Below, one piece after another: positions 27,855-37,826 of a stretch of DNA of 64,000 nt; the stretch's first letter is position 1; every line of letters begins with the position of its first letter. The notes below the pieces were generated by a model. The model was not told where the DNA came from. It made no database searches and worked only from the letters and a program-made list of their open reading frames with translations. The DNA lies in the NCBI RefSeq assembly GCF_003594885.1, contig NZ_QZEZ01000001.1:186001-250000 (forward strand), given 5' to 3'. Source of the stretch: Vallicoccus soli. GTDB taxonomy: Bacteria; Actinomycetota; Actinomycetes; Motilibacterales; Motilibacteraceae. The translations under genes and the position numbers were made by a program.

Positions 27855-28163
27855 TCAGGCCGTCGGCTCCTCGTCGAGGACGAGCACGCGGGCGTGCAGG
27901 ACCTGGCGCTGGTGCAGCGCGGCGCGCAGGGCGCGGTGCAGGCCGTCCTCGAGGTAGAGCGTGCCGCGCCACTGCACGACGTGCGCGAACAGGTCGCCGT
28001 AGAAGGTGGAGTCCTCGGCGAGCAGCGCCTCGAGGTCGAGCGTGCGCTTGGTCGTCACCAGCTCGGCGAGGCGGACCTGGCGGGGCGGCACCTGCGACCA
28101 CTGGCGCGGGCTGAGGTCGTGCTCCGGGTAGGGCCGACGGTCGCCGACGGCGCGGAAGATCAC
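27855..28163 (-). CDS. Conserved actinobacterial protein, often labelled VapB-family antitoxin
   Basis: 102 residues. The conserved opening MIFRAVGD, then LVTTKRTLDLEALL and FYGDLFAHVVQW...YLEDGLHRA, matches a family that databases label as VapB-like antitoxin. No PIN-domain toxin lies next to it, so the antitoxin label is doubtful here. GTG start with TAGGCT 6 nt upstream (leaderless type). Between tRNA-Ser(GGA) and the LytR_C gene. Confidence 0.8.
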   Translation of the reverse strand: MIFRAVGDRRPYPEHDLSPRQWSQVPPRQVRLAELVTTKRTLDLEALLAEDSTFYGDLFAHVVQWRGTLYLEDGLHRALRAALHQRQVLHARVLVLDEEPTA

Positions 28164-28199
28164 GCGCCGAGCCTAGCGAGCGGGGGAGGGGGGCCGGTC

Positions 28200-28230
28200 G
28201 CCCGGCGCCGGCACGAGGCCGGCGCCGGGC
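28200..28230 (-). terminator. Terminator hairpin for tRNA-Ser(GGA)
   Basis: 13-bp perfect stem GCCCGGCGCCGGC / GCCGGCGCCGGGC around a 5-nt loop, 10 bp beyond the tRNA 3' end on the minus strand. Confidence 0.75.
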
Positions 28231-28240
28231 GGCGCGACGG

Positions 28241-28325
28241 CGGAGGATACGAGATTTGAACTCGTGAGGGGTTGCCCCCAACACGCTTTCCAAGCGTGCG
28301 CCCTAGGCCACTAGGCGAATCCTCC
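28241..28325 (-). tRNA. tRNA-Ser (anticodon GGA)
   Basis: 85 nt on the minus strand, acceptor stem GGAGGAT / ATCCTCC, long variable arm, anticodon loop TTGGAAA and T-loop TTCAAAT. Discriminator G; CCA not encoded. Confidence 0.95.
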
Positions 28326-28390
28326 GCGGACGAGCATACAAGCCGCCGCGGGCGGCCCGACCACCGCCGGGCGTCGGGTACGGTGGTGCG

Positions 28391-28482
28391 CAGACCCCTC
28401 GTGCGGCGTCATCCCACCGAACCCCCCCAGGGCCGGAAGGCAGCAAGGGTAGGCAGGCTCTGGCGGGTGCGCGAGGGGTCCT
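28391..28482 (+). ncRNA. ffs: Small signal recognition particle RNA (4.5S type)
   Basis: The universal SRP tetraloop region is present as CAGGGCCGGAAGGCAGCAAGGG, split here by two asymmetric bulges, and the ends pair as GACCCCTCG (28393-28401) with CGAGGGGTC (28472-28480). A TACGGT -10 box at 28379-28384 predicts a start near 28391. Placement between tRNA-Ser(GGA) and dnaX is the common actinobacterial order. Confidence 0.93.
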
Positions 28483-28519
28483 CTGCTGCCCGGGGCCGTG
28501 CGGCGCCGACGGCGCCTGC

Positions 28520-29176
28520 TCAGCGGGGGAGCCAGCGCGACGTGCGGGGGAAGCGGACCACGACGTCCCCGACGCCGGCCGAGCCGCGCACGTGCAGGAG
28601 CGTCCCGCCGCCGCCCGGGCTCTCGCCCACCTTGTTCTTCACCGACCCCACCCCGGCGCTGACCTGGTCGGTGCGCGCGCTCCAGCCCTCGGGCACGACG
28701 AGCACGACGTTGCCGACGCTGGCGCGCACCTGCACCTCCACCACGGGGTGGGCGCACACGGCCTCGGTGAAGTCCACCTTCACCGTGCCGAGGCCGGCCT
28801 CGGCGACGATGCGCCGCGGCACGACCCAGCGCCCCTCCTGCTTGCGGTCGCCCACGGGGGCGCTCAGGCGCAGCACGTCCTCCTCGCCCACGGGCAGCCC
28901 GCCCGCGACGGGCACGGGCAGCGCCGCCGGCCCCGGCGCGGCGGCGCCGGGCAGGTCGGCGAGGAGCGCGTCCAGCTCGCCGTAGGTGCGCGCGGAGTGC
29001 GCGCGCTCGAGGCGCTCGTCGAGCTCCTCGAGGTCGAGGAAGCCGTCGCCCGCGGCCCGGCGCAGCACCTCGGCGACCGCATCGCGGTCCTGGTGGCCGC
29101 AGCGCAGGCCCGCCCGCCCGCCCGTCGGCGCGTCCTCCCGGCCGGTCCCGGCCTCCGCGACCCCGTCGCCCTCCAC
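28520..29176 (-). CDS. DUF1707 protein with cell-wall-stress-response-like C-terminal domain
   Basis: 218 residues. Residues about 20-70 (DRDAVAEVLRRAAGDGFLD, LDERLERAHSARTYGELDALL) are a clear DUF1707 helix-turn region. The C-terminal half is beta-rich (VKVDFTEA, VQVRASVGNVVLVVPEGW) and resembles the LiaF/DUF2154-type domain. No membrane helix. Function unknown; related proteins are linked to envelope stress. GTG start with TAGGCT 7 nt upstream. Ends 37 bp after the convergent SRP RNA. Confidence 0.85.
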   Translation of the reverse strand: MEGDGVAEAGTGREDAPTGGRAGLRCGHQDRDAVAEVLRRAAGDGFLDLEELDERLERAHSARTYGELDALLADLPGAAAPGPAALPVPVAGGLPVGEEDVLRLSAPVGDRKQEGRWVVPRRIVAEAGLGTVKVDFTEAVCAHPVVEVQVRASVGNVVLVVPEGWSARTDQVSAGVGSVKNKVGESPGGGGTLLHVRGSAGVGDVVVRFPRTSRWLPR

Positions 29177-29220
29177 GGGCGGGAGCCTAGCCGCGGCGAG
29201 GGCGCAGCGGGAGGGCCGGC

Positions 29221-29286
29221 GGCGGGCCCGTCCGGGCCGGGCAGGGGCCGGGCGGCGGGCCCGTCCGGGCCGGGCAGGGGCCGGGC
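29221..29286. repeat. Perfect 33-bp tandem duplication upstream of dnaX
   Basis: Two identical 33-bp copies (beginning GGCGGGCCCGTCC, ending GGGCCGGGC) at 29221-29253 and 29254-29286. Partial GCAGGGGCCGGC copies continue toward 29360. They occupy the space between the divergent DUF1707 and dnaX starts. Confidence 0.9.
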
Positions 29287-29407
29287 GGGGGGCGGCAGGG
29301 CTCGGGCAGGGGCCGGCTAGGGGGCCGGCAGGGGGGCGGCGGAGGACGGGCAGGGGGGCGCTGCCGAGCCGGCGCCGCTGTCGGGCGGGCCGGTTAGTGT
29401 CGTCGTC

Positions 29408-31810
29408 GTGCCGCCCGCCCTCTACCGCCGCTACCGGCCGGAGACCTTCGCCGAGGTCATCGGGCAGGAGCACGTCACCGAGCCGCTGCAGCAGGCCCTG
29501 CGCCGCGGGCGCACCAGCCACGCGTACCTCTTCAGCGGCCCCCGCGGCTGCGGCAAGACGACGAGCGCGCGCATCCTCGCCCGCTGCCTCAACTGCGTCG
29601 AGGGCCCCACGCCGCAGCCGTGCGGGCGCTGCGACTCCTGCGTGGCGCTGGCCCGCGGCGGCCCGGGCCACATCGACGTCATCGAGATCGACGCGGCGAG
29701 CCACGGCGGCGTCGACGACGCGCGCGAGCTGCGCGAGAAGGCGTTCTTCGCGCCCGCCGCGTCGCGCTACAAGGTCTACATCGTCGACGAGGCCCACATG
29801 GTCTCCGCGAGCGGCTTCAACGCGCTGCTGAAGATCGTCGAGGAGCCGCCGCCGCACGTCGTCTTCGTCTTCGCCACGACCGAGCCCGACAAGGTCATCG
29901 GCACCATCCGCTCGCGCACGCACCACTACCCGTTCCGGCTCGTGCCGCCGCGGCGCCTGCTCGACCACCTCGCCGACGTCGCGGGGCGCGAGGGCGTGGC
30001 CGTGGAGAAGGGCGTGCTGCCCCTCGTCGTGCGCGCGGGCGCGGGCTCGGTGCGCGACGCCATGTCGGTGCTCGACCAGCTCGTGGCCGGCGCCGGCGAC
30101 GACGGGGTGTCCTACCGGCTCGCGGTGGGTCTGCTGGGCTACACCGACGGCGCCCTGCTCGACGACGCCGTGGAGGCGCTGGCGGCCGGCGACGGGTCCA
30201 CCGCGTTCCGGGTCGTGGACCGGGTCGTCGAGGCCGGGCACGACCCGCGCCGCTTCGCCGAGGACCTCCTCGAGCGGGTGCGCGACCTCATCGTCCTGCA
30301 GGCCGCGCCCGACGCCGCCGCGGAGATCCTCGACGACGTGCCCGAGGACCAGCTCGAGCGGCTGCGCGGGCAGGCCTCGCGCCTCGGCGCCGCGGAGCTG
30401 TCGCGCGCGGGCGACCTCGTCGCGACCGCCCTGACCGAGATGCGGGGGGCGACCACCCCGCGGCTGCACCTCGAGCTGCTCGTGGCCCGCATCCTCCTGC
30501 CGGGCGCCGAGGACGACGCGCGCAGCCTCGCCGCCCGGCTCGACCGGGTCGAGCGCCGCCTGGCCGTCGCCGGCGCACCCAGCGCGGGGCCCGCGGCCGG
30601 CGTGCGCCCGGTGCTGCGGCCCGCGGCGCCGGCTCCCGCGGGGGAGGTCGACGGCCACGCCGCGCCGGCCTCCGCCCCCGCCCGCCCGGGTCCGGCCGAG
30701 CAGGGTGGCGGCGACGGCGCTGGTCGGGGGCCCGCGGGAGCCCGTCCGGGCTCGTCGCCCGCCGCCGCTGCCGCCGCCGAGCCCGCCGCCGAGGGTGCGC
30801 GCCCCGCCGCCGAGCCCGCAGCCGAGCCCGCCGCCGGCCCCGGCGTCGAGGCCTGGCCCGAGGTCGCCCTGCCGCCCGCGGGCGCGCCGGGCGCCTTCGG
30901 CGAGGACCCCGCCCGGGGCGGCTCGGCCGCGGTCGCTCCGCCGGAGCACCCGCCGACCGGGCCCGTCGCGGCCCCCGCCCCGCCCGGGGCGCCGCCCCCG
31001 GCGCCCCACGCGCCGCCGCACGACCCCCCGACGGTCGACGGCCGGCCCGCCGACGCCCCGCACGCCCCGCCGGTGCCCGTCGACCCGGCCGCGGCCGGGG
31101 CCATGGACCTGGCCGCCGTGCGCGGGCTGTGGACCGAGGTGCTCGACCGGCTCCGGCGCAAGCGGGTGACGTGGAGCCTCGTCGCGCACAACGCCTCGGT
31201 CGTCGACCTCTCCGAGGGCCGGCTCGTGCTCGGCTTCCCGCACGCGGCGCTGCGCGACCGCTTCGGGTCGGGCGCCCACGGCGACTGGGTGCGCCAGGCG
31301 CTCATCGACGCGATCGGCCTCGACGTGCGGGTCGAGGCGATCCTCGACCCGTCGGCCGGCGGCTCGCCCGCGCCGCCGCGCGGCGGCGCGCGCGCCCCCG
31401 AGCCCGACCCCGGGCCGCCCGCGGACCTGCCGGCGTGGTCCCCGCCGGGCCAGGGCGCGCCGGGCCAGGGCGCGGCGGGCCAGGGCGCGGCGGGCCGCGG
31501 CGGCCCGGACGACGGCGCGGGCGCCGAGCGGGGCCCCGCCCGGGCTCCCGCCGGCCGGCCGGCGGGCGCTGCGCCCGTGGCCCCGGCGCCCCCCGCCCCG
31601 GCCGGACCCGGCGCCGCCGCGGCGGCGCGCGCCGCCATGGCCGCGGGCGCGCCCCCGGCCGCCGCGGCCGCCGGGCGCGAGCGGCCGCGGCCCCCCGAGG
31701 ACGGCGGCGCGAGCGCCGACGACCCCGACGTCGACGACACCGGCCTGTCCGGGCGCGACCTGCTCGTGCGCGAGCTCGGCGCCACGGTGATCGGCGAGTA
31801 CGACGAGTAG
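29408..31810 (+). CDS. dnaX: DNA polymerase III subunits gamma and tau
   Basis: 800 residues. AAA clamp-loader core with Walker [13 protein letters not shown], the zinc module around CLNCVE...CGRCDSC, Walker B VDEAHM and sensor 1 ATTEPDK. Domain III ends near residue 370, followed by a roughly 190-residue Ala/Pro-rich linker, a folded tau-type segment ([21 protein letters not shown]) and another Ala/Pro/Gly-rich tail. The linker contains GQGA repeats. No slippery A-run for gamma frameshifting is visible. GTG start with TAGTGT 7 nt upstream and no Shine-Dalgarno. Starts the dnaX-ybaB-recR group. Confidence 0.96.
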   Translation: MPPALYRRYRPETFAEVIGQEHVTEPLQQALRRGRTSHAYLFSGPRGCGKTTSARILARCLNCVEGPTPQPCGRCDSCVALARGGPGHIDVIEIDAASHGGVDDARELREKAFFAPAASRYKVYIVDEAHMVSASGFNALLKIVEEPPPHVVFVFATTEPDKVIGTIRSRTHHYPFRLVPPRRLLDHLADVAGREGVAVEKGVLPLVVRAGAGSVRDAMSVLDQLVAGAGDDGVSYRLAVGLLGYTDGALLDDAVEALAAGDGSTAFRVVDRVVEAGHDPRRFAEDLLERVRDLIVLQAAPDAAAEILDDVPEDQLERLRGQASRLGAAELSRAGDLVATALTEMRGATTPRLHLELLVARILLPGAEDDARSLAARLDRVERRLAVAGAPSAGPAAGVRPVLRPAAPAPAGEVDGHAAPASAPARPGPAEQGGGDGAGRGPAGARPGSSPAAAAAAEPAAEGARPAAEPAAEPAAGPGVEAWPEVALPPAGAPGAFGEDPARGGSAAVAPPEHPPTGPVAAPAPPGAPPPAPHAPPHDPPTVDGRPADAPHAPPVPVDPAAAGAMDLAAVRGLWTEVLDRLRRKRVTWSLVAHNASVVDLSEGRLVLGFPHAALRDRFGSGAHGDWVRQALIDAIGLDVRVEAILDPSAGGSPAPPRGGARAPEPDPGPPADLPAWSPPGQGAPGQGAAGQGAAGRGGPDDGAGAERGPARAPAGRPAGAAPVAPAPPAPAGPGAAAAARAAMAAGAPPAAAAAGRERPRPPEDGGASADDPDVDDTGLSGRDLLVRELGATVIGEYDE

Positions 31811-31880
31811 GCTCGGCCGCGAGCCGCACCTCCCCCCGGCAGTCCCGCCCGGCAGTCCCCCCGACAGTGCAGGAGACCCC

Positions 31881-32258
31881 GTGTTCCCCGGTGGCCAGCC
31901 CGACATGGCGCAGCTGCTCGCCCAGGCCCAGCAGCTGCAGCAGCAGCTCGCGCAGGCGCAGGAGGAGCTGGCCCGCACCCGCGTCGACGGCTCCGCCGGC
32001 GGCGGCCTGGTGACCGCGACGGTCATGGGCTCCGGCGAGCTCGTCGACCTCACCATCAGCCCGCAGGCGATCGAGGGCAGCGACGCGGCCGAGGCGGCGG
32101 AGACCGTCGCCGACCTCGTGCTCGCCGCGGTGCGCGACGCGACCTCCAACGTGGCCGACCTGCAGCAGCAGGCCCTCGGCCCCCTCTCGCAGGGCCTCGG
32201 CGCGCTGGGCGGCGGGCTCCCCGGCACGCCGGGCGCGCCCGGCCTGCCCGGGCTGTAG
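31881..32258 (+). CDS. ybaB: YbaB/EbfC family nucleoid-associated protein
   Basis: 125 residues. Typical YbaB body with a Gln-rich first helix ([16 protein letters not shown]) and [18 protein letters not shown]; the C-terminal tail is a Gly/Pro-rich [11 protein letters not shown] run. Dimeric DNA-binding protein. GTG start with AGGAG 5 nt upstream. Lies between dnaX and recR, its usual place, with 7 bp to recR. Confidence 0.93.
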   Translation: MFPGGQPDMAQLLAQAQQLQQQLAQAQEELARTRVDGSAGGGLVTATVMGSGELVDLTISPQAIEGSDAAEAAETVADLVLAAVRDATSNVADLQQQALGPLSQGLGALGGGLPGTPGAPGLPGL

Positions 32259-32265
32259 GGGCGCG

Positions 32266-32865
32266 GTGTACGAGGGCGTCGTCCAGGACCTCATCGACGA
32301 GCTCGGCCGCCTGCCGGGCGTCGGTCCCAAGAGCGCGCAGCGCATCGCGTTCCACCTGCTCAACGCCGACCCGGCCGACGTGCGCCGGCTCGCCGCCGCG
32401 CTCGAGCAGGTGAAGGAGAAGGTGCGCTTCTGCGCGACCTGCTTCAACGTCGCCGAGTCCGAGCAGTGCCGGATCTGCCGCGACCCGCGGCGCGACCTCA
32501 CGGTGCTGTGCGTCGTGGAGGAGCCCAAGGACGTCGTGGCCATCGAGCGCACCCGCGAGTTCCGCGGGCGCTACCACGTGCTCGGCGGGGCGATCAGCCC
32601 CATCGAGGGCGTCGGCCCGGACGACCTGCGCATCCGCGAGCTCATGGCCCGCCTCGCGGACGGTACGGTCACCGAGCTCATCCTGGCGACCGACCCGAAC
32701 CTCGAGGGGGAGGCGACCGCGACGTACCTCGCGCGGCTCACCCGCCCGATGGGGCTGCGGGTCACGCGCCTGGCGAGCGGTCTGCCGGTGGGCGGCGACC
32801 TGGAGTACGCGGACGAAGTGACGCTCGGACGGGCGTTCGAGGGGAGGAGGCTGCTCGATGTCTGA
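32266..32865 (+). CDS. recR: Recombination mediator RecR
   Basis: 199 residues. Helix-hairpin-helix [21 protein letters not shown]4 zinc finger [16 protein letters not shown], then a Toprim domain ([36 protein letters not shown]). Works with RecO/RecF to load RecA at gaps. GTG start 7 bp after ybaB; its 3' end overlaps the DUF5063 gene by 8 bp. Confidence 0.96.
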   Translation: MYEGVVQDLIDELGRLPGVGPKSAQRIAFHLLNADPADVRRLAAALEQVKEKVRFCATCFNVAESEQCRICRDPRRDLTVLCVVEEPKDVVAIERTREFRGRYHVLGGAISPIEGVGPDDLRIRELMARLADGTVTELILATDPNLEGEATATYLARLTRPMGLRVTRLASGLPVGGDLEYADEVTLGRAFEGRRLLDV

Positions 32866-33454
32866 GGACCTGACCGGGTTCACCGCGGAGATCGCCGACC
32901 AGGTGGAGAGCTTCGTGCTCGCGGTCCGCGAGATCTCCACGGGCCAGAGCCCCGACCACGCGATCAGCCTGCTGCTGCTCGAGGTCAGCCAGCTCATGCT
33001 GGCCGGCGGCCGGCTCGGCGCCATCAACGACGTCGTGCCCGAGGAGCGCTTCGAGCCCGACCCGGGCGGCGACCCCGACGTCGAGGGCGTGCGCGACGCC
33101 CTCGCCCGGCTCCTCGAGCCGATCGACGAGTTCCGCGAGGTCTTCGACCCCTACGCGGCCGAGCCCGAGGTGCTCGTCACCCGGCTCTCCGACGACATCG
33201 CGGGGATCGTCTCCGACCTCGCGCACGGCCTGGCGCACTACCGCCGCGGCCGCTCGCTCGAGGCGCTGTGGTGGTGGCAGTTCTCGTACCTGTCGAACTG
33301 GGGCGGCACGGCCGGGTCGGTCCTGCGCGCGCTGCACTCGGTCGTCTCGCACGTGCGCCTCGACGCGACGGTGGACGACGAGGTGGCCGAGGAGGACCGC
33401 CTCCTCGCCGAGGTCTCGGCCGACGCCCTCGGGGTCGGCGGCGACGAGCGCTGA
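32858..33454 (+). CDS. DUF5063 family protein
   Basis: 198 residues, mostly helical and acidic; the pattern [19 protein letters not shown] and [14 protein letters not shown] fits the DUF5063 family that follows recR in many actinobacteria. Function unknown. ATG start lies inside the recR 3' end (8-bp overlap), so translation is coupled; the ribosome site GAGGAGG is inside recR. Confidence 0.88.
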   Translation: MSEDLTGFTAEIADQVESFVLAVREISTGQSPDHAISLLLLEVSQLMLAGGRLGAINDVVPEERFEPDPGGDPDVEGVRDALARLLEPIDEFREVFDPYAAEPEVLVTRLSDDIAGIVSDLAHGLAHYRRGRSLEALWWWQFSYLSNWGGTAGSVLRALHSVVSHVRLDATVDDEVAEEDRLLAEVSADALGVGGDER

Positions 33455-33527
33455 GCGCGCCGGCGGTGCGTACGTGAGACGGCCGTCCCAGCATCTGGAA
33501 CGCCCGGGGCTCGTCGGACCGCCTCGC

Positions 33528-33533
33528 TAGACT
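33528..33533 (+). promoter_or_regulatory. Possible -10 box for ask-asd
   Basis: TAGACT in the 139-bp gap before ask, giving a leader of roughly 55 nt. No good -35 is visible. A perfect GACGGCCGTC palindrome lies at 33478-33487 further upstream. Confidence 0.35.
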
Positions 33534-33593
33534 CGGCCCGGCAGCCGAGAGCGTCGACCGCCCGTCGCGGTCGCCCTGACAGCGGGAGTCGCA

Positions 33594-34874
33594 GTGGGCC
33601 TGGTCGTCCAGAAGTACGGCGGTTCCTCCGTCGCGGACGCCGAGGGCATCAAGCGCGTGGCGCAGCGCATCGCCGCGACGAAGAAGGCCGGGCACGACGT
33701 CGTCGTGGTGGTCTCCGCGATGGGCGACACCACCGACGAGCTCATCGACCTCGCCGAGCAGGTCAGCCCGCTGCCCCCGGCCCGCGAGCTCGACATGCTG
33801 CTCACCGCCGGCGAGCGCATCTCCATGGCCGTCGTGGCCATGGCGATCGCCAACCTCGGCATCGAGGCGCGCTCGTTCACCGGCAGCCAGGCCGGGGTCA
33901 TCACCGACTCCGCCCACGGCAAGGCCCGGATCATCGACGTCACGCCGGGGCGCATCCAGACGGCGCTCGACGAGGGGTCGGTGGCGATCGTCGCCGGCTT
34001 CCAGGGCGTCTCGCAGGACACCAAGGACATCACCACCCTCGGGCGCGGCGGGTCCGACACCACGGCGGTCGCGCTCGCCGCGGCCATGGGCGCCGACGTG
34101 TGCGAGATCTACACCGACGTCGACGGGGTGTTCAGCGCGGACCCGCGGCTCGTGCCGACGGCGCGCAAGCTGCCGCGGGTGACGTACGAGGAGATGCTCG
34201 AGCTCGCGGCCAACGGCGCCAAGGTGCTCCACCTGCGCTGCGTGGAGTACGCCCGCCGCTACGGCATCCCCATCCACGTGCGGTCCTCCTTCAGCCAGAA
34301 GGAGGGCACGTGGGTCACGGACCAGCCCCAGGACCAGCAGGAGGAGCCCGGCATGGAGCAGGCGATCATCTCGGGGGTCGCCCACGACCGCAGCGAGGCC
34401 AAGGTCACGGTGGTCGGCGTGCCCGACAAGCCCGGCGAGGCCGCGTCGCTGTTCCGCGCGGTCGCCGACGCCGGCATCAACATCGACATGGTCGTGCAGA
34501 ACGTCTCGGCGGCGGCGACCGGGCGCACCGACATCTCGTTCACGTGCCCGCGCAGCGACGGGCAGGCCGCGCTGTCGGCGCTGGACCGGGTGCGCGGCGC
34601 CATCGGCTTCGAGCAGCTGCTCTACGACGACAGCATCGGCAAGATCTCCCTGGTCGGGGCGGGCATGCGCTCGCACCCCGGCGTCACCGCCGAGTTCTGC
34701 GGCGCGCTCGCCGACGCCGGCGTGAACATCGAGCTCATCTCGACCTCGGAGATCCGCATCAGCGTGGTCTGCCGCGAGGAGGCGGTCCCGGCGGCCGTCG
34801 CCGCGGTGCACCACGCGTTCCAGCTCGACGCGACCGACGAGGTCGCCACGGTCTACGGAGGCACCGGACGATGA
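33594..34874 (+). CDS. ask: Aspartate kinase
   Basis: 426 residues. N-terminal kinase domain with [19 protein letters not shown] and RGGSDTTA, followed by two ACT domains (about 270-420; [30 protein letters not shown]) for lysine/threonine feedback. First step of the Lys/Met/Thr/diaminopimelate pathway. GTG start with GGGAG 5 nt upstream. In relatives the C-terminal half is also made as a separate beta subunit from an internal start; I cannot prove that here. Overlaps asd by 4 bp (ATGA). Confidence 0.97.
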   Translation: MGLVVQKYGGSSVADAEGIKRVAQRIAATKKAGHDVVVVVSAMGDTTDELIDLAEQVSPLPPARELDMLLTAGERISMAVVAMAIANLGIEARSFTGSQAGVITDSAHGKARIIDVTPGRIQTALDEGSVAIVAGFQGVSQDTKDITTLGRGGSDTTAVALAAAMGADVCEIYTDVDGVFSADPRLVPTARKLPRVTYEEMLELAANGAKVLHLRCVEYARRYGIPIHVRSSFSQKEGTWVTDQPQDQQEEPGMEQAIISGVAHDRSEAKVTVVGVPDKPGEAASLFRAVADAGINIDMVVQNVSAAATGRTDISFTCPRSDGQAALSALDRVRGAIGFEQLLYDDSIGKISLVGAGMRSHPGVTAEFCGALADAGVNIELISTSEIRISVVCREEAVPAAVAAVHHAFQLDATDEVATVYGGTGR

Positions 34875-35941
34875 GCGCGCGCGACGACCGCCCCACCCTC
34901 GCCGTGGTCGGCGCCACCGGCGCCGTCGGCACGGTGATGCTCGACATCCTGTCCACCCGCGAGGACGTGTGGGGCGAGATCCGCCTGCTGGCCTCCCCGC
35001 GCTCCGCGGGGCGCCGCCTCACGGTGCGCGGCGAGCAGGTCGAGGTGCAGGCGATCAGCCCCGAGGCGTTCGACGGCGTCGACGTGGCGATGTTCGACGT
35101 GCCCGACGACGTGTCCGCCGAGTGGGCGCCGGTCGCGGCGTCGCGCGGCGCCGTCGCTGTCGACAACTCCGGCGCGTTCCGGATGGACGACGACGTGCCC
35201 CTCGTCGTGCCCGAGGTCAACGCCGCGGCGGCGCGCACCCGCCCGCGCGGGATCATCAGCAACCCCAACTGCACCACGCTGTCGATGATCGTCGCCATGG
35301 GCGCGCTGCACCGCACGTACGGCCTGCGCGAGCTGGTCGTCGCGTCGTACCAGGCGGCCTCCGGCGCCGGCCAGGCCGGCATCGACACCCTGCACGACCA
35401 GATCGCCAAGGTGGCCGCCGACCGCGAGCTCGGCACCCGGGCCGGCGACGTGCGCCGCGCCGTCGGCGACCTCGGGCCGTTCCCGGCGCCGCTCGCGCTC
35501 AACGTCGTGCCGTGGGCCGGCTCCCTCAAGGACGGCGGCTGGTCCTCCGAGGAGCTCAAGGTCCGCAACGAGTCGCGCAAGATCCTCGGCCTGCCGGACC
35601 TCCGGGTGAACGCCACCTGCGTGCGCGTACCCGTCGTGACCACGCACTCGCTCGCCGTCCACGCGACGTTCGAGCGCGAGGTGTCGCAGCACGAGGCCCA
35701 GGCCGTGCTGCGCGACGCCGCCGGCGTGGTGCTCTGCGACGACCCCGCGGCGTACGAGTTCCCCACCCCCGCCGACGCCGTCGGCACCGACCCCACCTGG
35801 GTCGGCCGGGTCCGCCGCTCGCTGGACGACCCGCACTCGCTCGACCTGTTCCTCTGCGGCGACAACCTGCGCAAGGGCGCCGCGCTCAACACCGCGCAGA
35901 TCGCCGAGGTCGTCGCGGCGGAGCTGACCGAGGGGCGCTGA
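34871..35941 (+). CDS. asd: Aspartate-semialdehyde dehydrogenase
   Basis: 356 residues. N-terminal dinucleotide loop VVGATGAVG, the catalytic cysteine in [10 protein letters not shown], and active-site histidine in the VTTHSLAVH region. Reduces aspartyl phosphate to the semialdehyde directly after Ask. ATG start overlaps the ask stop codon; GGAGG precedes it by 8 nt. The pair forms the ask-asd operon. Confidence 0.97.
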   Translation: MSARDDRPTLAVVGATGAVGTVMLDILSTREDVWGEIRLLASPRSAGRRLTVRGEQVEVQAISPEAFDGVDVAMFDVPDDVSAEWAPVAASRGAVAVDNSGAFRMDDDVPLVVPEVNAAAARTRPRGIISNPNCTTLSMIVAMGALHRTYGLRELVVASYQAASGAGQAGIDTLHDQIAKVAADRELGTRAGDVRRAVGDLGPFPAPLALNVVPWAGSLKDGGWSSEELKVRNESRKILGLPDLRVNATCVRVPVVTTHSLAVHATFEREVSQHEAQAVLRDAAGVVLCDDPAAYEFPTPADAVGTDPTWVGRVRRSLDDPHSLDLFLCGDNLRKGAALNTAQIAEVVAAELTEGR

Positions 35942-35946
35942 GGCCG

Positions 35947-36444
35947 GTGGCCGGCGCCGGGCCGTGGGTCGTCCGCGGGGGAGAGGCGGTGCGGCCCGCG
36001 CCCGAGGTGCTCCACGAGCTGCGCCCGGACGGGCTGACCGAGCGGTCCGTCGGGCGCGTCCTCGGCCCGTCGGCCGGCGGCGGGTGGTTCGTGGCGTTCG
36101 TCGGCGGCGGGTACGCCGGGGTGCCGGGGCTGCTCGGCGGGGCCGACCTCGTGCCCGTCGAGCTCGACGATCCGTTCCGGCACGGCCTGGGGACCGACCC
36201 GCCCCTCGCCGCGGTGCGCGCCCTGCTCGAGCGGCACGACCCGGACGGGACGGGCGGGGGGTCGTACGCGCTCACCGCCGCCCTGCTCGCCGAGCACCTG
36301 CGCGCGCTGGGCACGGTGGGCTGGGCGGCGCGCGACGCGGCCGCGGACCTGTGGGCGGTGCGTCGCGTCGCCGGCTCCGCGGTCGCGCCCGGGGCCGCGC
36401 CCCCGCGACCGCTGCTGGCGGACCTGGCGGCGCTGCGGTGGTGA
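35947..36444 (+). CDS. Hypothetical protein downstream of asd
   Basis: 165 residues, not recognised. Begins 5 bp after the asd stop with a GTG and a GAGG in the preceding codons, and ends overlapping the NUDIX gene. Gly/Ala-rich, no membrane helix or signal peptide; contains GGGWFVAFVGGGYAGVPGLL and a region DLWAVRRVAG. The tight spacing on both sides suggests co-translation with asd and the hydrolase. Confidence 0.65.
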   Translation: MAGAGPWVVRGGEAVRPAPEVLHELRPDGLTERSVGRVLGPSAGGGWFVAFVGGGYAGVPGLLGGADLVPVELDDPFRHGLGTDPPLAAVRALLERHDPDGTGGGSYALTAALLAEHLRALGTVGWAARDAAADLWAVRRVAGSAVAPGAAPPRPLLADLAALRW

Positions 36445-36911
36445 GGCCCGCGCGCCGCAGCGCCGGCCTGCTGCTGCACCGCGGCGAGGGGGCCTCGCTC
36501 GAGGTGCTCGTCGGGCACATGGGCGGGCCGTACTGGGCGCGCAAGGACGCCGGCGGCTGGTCGGTCCCCAAGGGCGAGCACGGCCCGGACGAGGAGCCGC
36601 TCGCCGCGGCGGCCCGTGAGTTCACCGAGGAGCTGGGGCTCCCCGCCCCCGACCTCGCCGCGGCCGTGCCGCTCGGCGAGGTGCGCCAGTCCTCCGGGAA
36701 GGTCGTGGCGGTGTGGGCGGTCGCCGCGGACCTCGACCCGGCCTCCGTGGTGCCGGGGACCTTCAGCCTCGAGTGGCCGCCGCGCTCCGGACGGGTGCAG
36801 GAGTTCCCGGAGCTCGACCGGGTCGCCTGGCTCGCCCCCGACGCGGCGCGCGCGGCGCTCGTCGCGTACCAGCGCCCGTTCGTCGACCGGCTCGAGGCGC
36901 TGCTGCGCTGA
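36441..36911 (+). CDS. NUDIX hydrolase
   Basis: 156 residues. A complete NUDIX box is present (GEHGPDEEPLAAAAREFTEELGL, 23 residues, split here for clarity: G-x5-E-x7-REFTEELGL). Hydrolyses a nucleoside diphosphate linked to another moiety; substrate unknown. Start is one of two adjacent GTG codons at 36438/36441; the second overlaps the upstream stop. Last gene before a microsatellite and palindromic element. Confidence 0.9.
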   Translation: MRPARRSAGLLLHRGEGASLEVLVGHMGGPYWARKDAGGWSVPKGEHGPDEEPLAAAAREFTEELGLPAPDLAAAVPLGEVRQSSGKVVAVWAVAADLDPASVVPGTFSLEWPPRSGRVQEFPELDRVAWLAPDAARAALVAYQRPFVDRLEALLR

Positions 36912-37003
36912 GGGGGCCTGGCGGAGGGGCCTTGCTGAGGGGGGCCTGCCGGCCCAGCTGGACGCGGACCCGCGTCCCGGACCCGGAACCACGGCCAGGA
37001 CCA

Positions 37004-37079
37004 GGACCCGGACCCGGACCCGGACCCGGACCCGGACCCGGACCCGGACCCGGACCGGACCGGACCCGGACCCGGACCC
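37004..37079. repeat. GGACCC hexanucleotide microsatellite
   Basis: Eight uninterrupted GGACCC units, two 5-bp GGACC units, then three more GGACCC units. Non-coding: it lies after the NUDIX stop, and frames through it give only simple dipeptide repeats. Confidence 0.95.
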
Positions 37080-37113
37080 CATGAGGGTGCCCCTCAGGGC
37101 GCCGACCCAGGCG

Positions 37114-37178
37114 TACGGGTGCCGACGCAGGCCAGTGGGCCTGGGCCGGCACCCGTAAAGGTGCTGCACGTGGTCGAC
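37114..37178. repeat. Dispersed palindromic element, copy A
   Basis: Inverted repeat TACGGGTGCCG (37114-37124) / CGGCACCCGTA (37147-37157), nested with CAGGCC / GGCCTG, followed by CACGTGGTCGAC (37167-37178). The same blocks occur at 43164-43246. Lies between convergent genes, so a bidirectional terminator or REP-like role is likely. Confidence 0.8.
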
Positions 37179-37197
37179 AGGGCAGCAGCGGGAGGGC

Positions 37198-37785
37198 TCA
37201 GCCCGGCAGGACCTTGCCGGCCAGGCCCTGCAGGGTCGCGCGGGGGCGGTAGGCCTGCACGAGGTAGGACGTCAGGACGATGTTCGCCCCCGACAGGACC
37301 GGGACGAGGGCCTGGGCGACGCGCTGGCGCTGCTGCCAGGCCGCGATCTCCGGGGGCGTCGCCGGCGAGGGGAGGGTGGCGTCCTTGGTGTCGACGTTCT
37401 CACCGCGGGCGTGCGCGGCCTCGGCGAGCTTGCCGATCTGCATGCCGCTGTACGCGGCGTAGGCGGTGGCGCCGGCGCCGAGCACGGTCACGGCGACCTT
37501 GGCCGCGCCCGTGCGCCGGAAGCCCTCCTGCGCGGCCAGGCGGCCCTTGTTCGTCGCGCTGAGGCGCAGGCCGGCCAGCGCGGTGGCGGCGATCCCGCCC
37601 CACTGCGCGGGGGCGAAGCGCTGCCAGGCGCTGCTCGCGACGCGGATGCGGTCGATGCCGCTCGTGAGGTCCTGCCCGGACTTGTTCACGCCGGCGACGC
37701 CCATGACGGACCCGCCGAACCACAGGGCGGCGCCGAGGTCGTGGACGGCCTGCGCGAGGCCGTGGTTGTCGCTGCTGTTCGTCAC
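37198..37785 (-). CDS. Hypothetical membrane protein
   Basis: 195 residues from a GTG with GAGGAG 6 nt upstream. Several hydrophobic helices (LGAALWFGGSVMGVAGV, a helix near residue 95, and LVPVLSGANIVLTSYLV at the C-terminus) indicate a membrane protein; the family is not recognised with confidence. Function unknown. Preceded on the same strand by a 60-residue acidic protein gene. Confidence 0.75.
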   Translation of the reverse strand: MTNSSDNHGLAQAVHDLGAALWFGGSVMGVAGVNKSGQDLTSGIDRIRVASSAWQRFAPAQWGGIAATALAGLRLSATNKGRLAAQEGFRRTGAAKVAVTVLGAGATAYAAYSGMQIGKLAEAAHARGENVDTKDATLPSPATPPEIAAWQQRQRVAQALVPVLSGANIVLTSYLVQAYRPRATLQGLAGKVLPG

Positions 37786-37826
37786 GCTGGTCTCCTCGAT
37801 GGTGGGGTCGCGGGCGCCACTACCCG

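Noticed and set aside
27855..28163. VapBC toxin-antitoxin module
   Set aside because: No PIN-domain toxin adjacent; the protein looks like a conserved stand-alone family, so the label is kept only as a note.
29408..31810. Programmed frameshift producing the gamma form of DnaX
   Set aside because: No A/AAA-type slippery heptamer with a following hairpin was seen at the domain III boundary.
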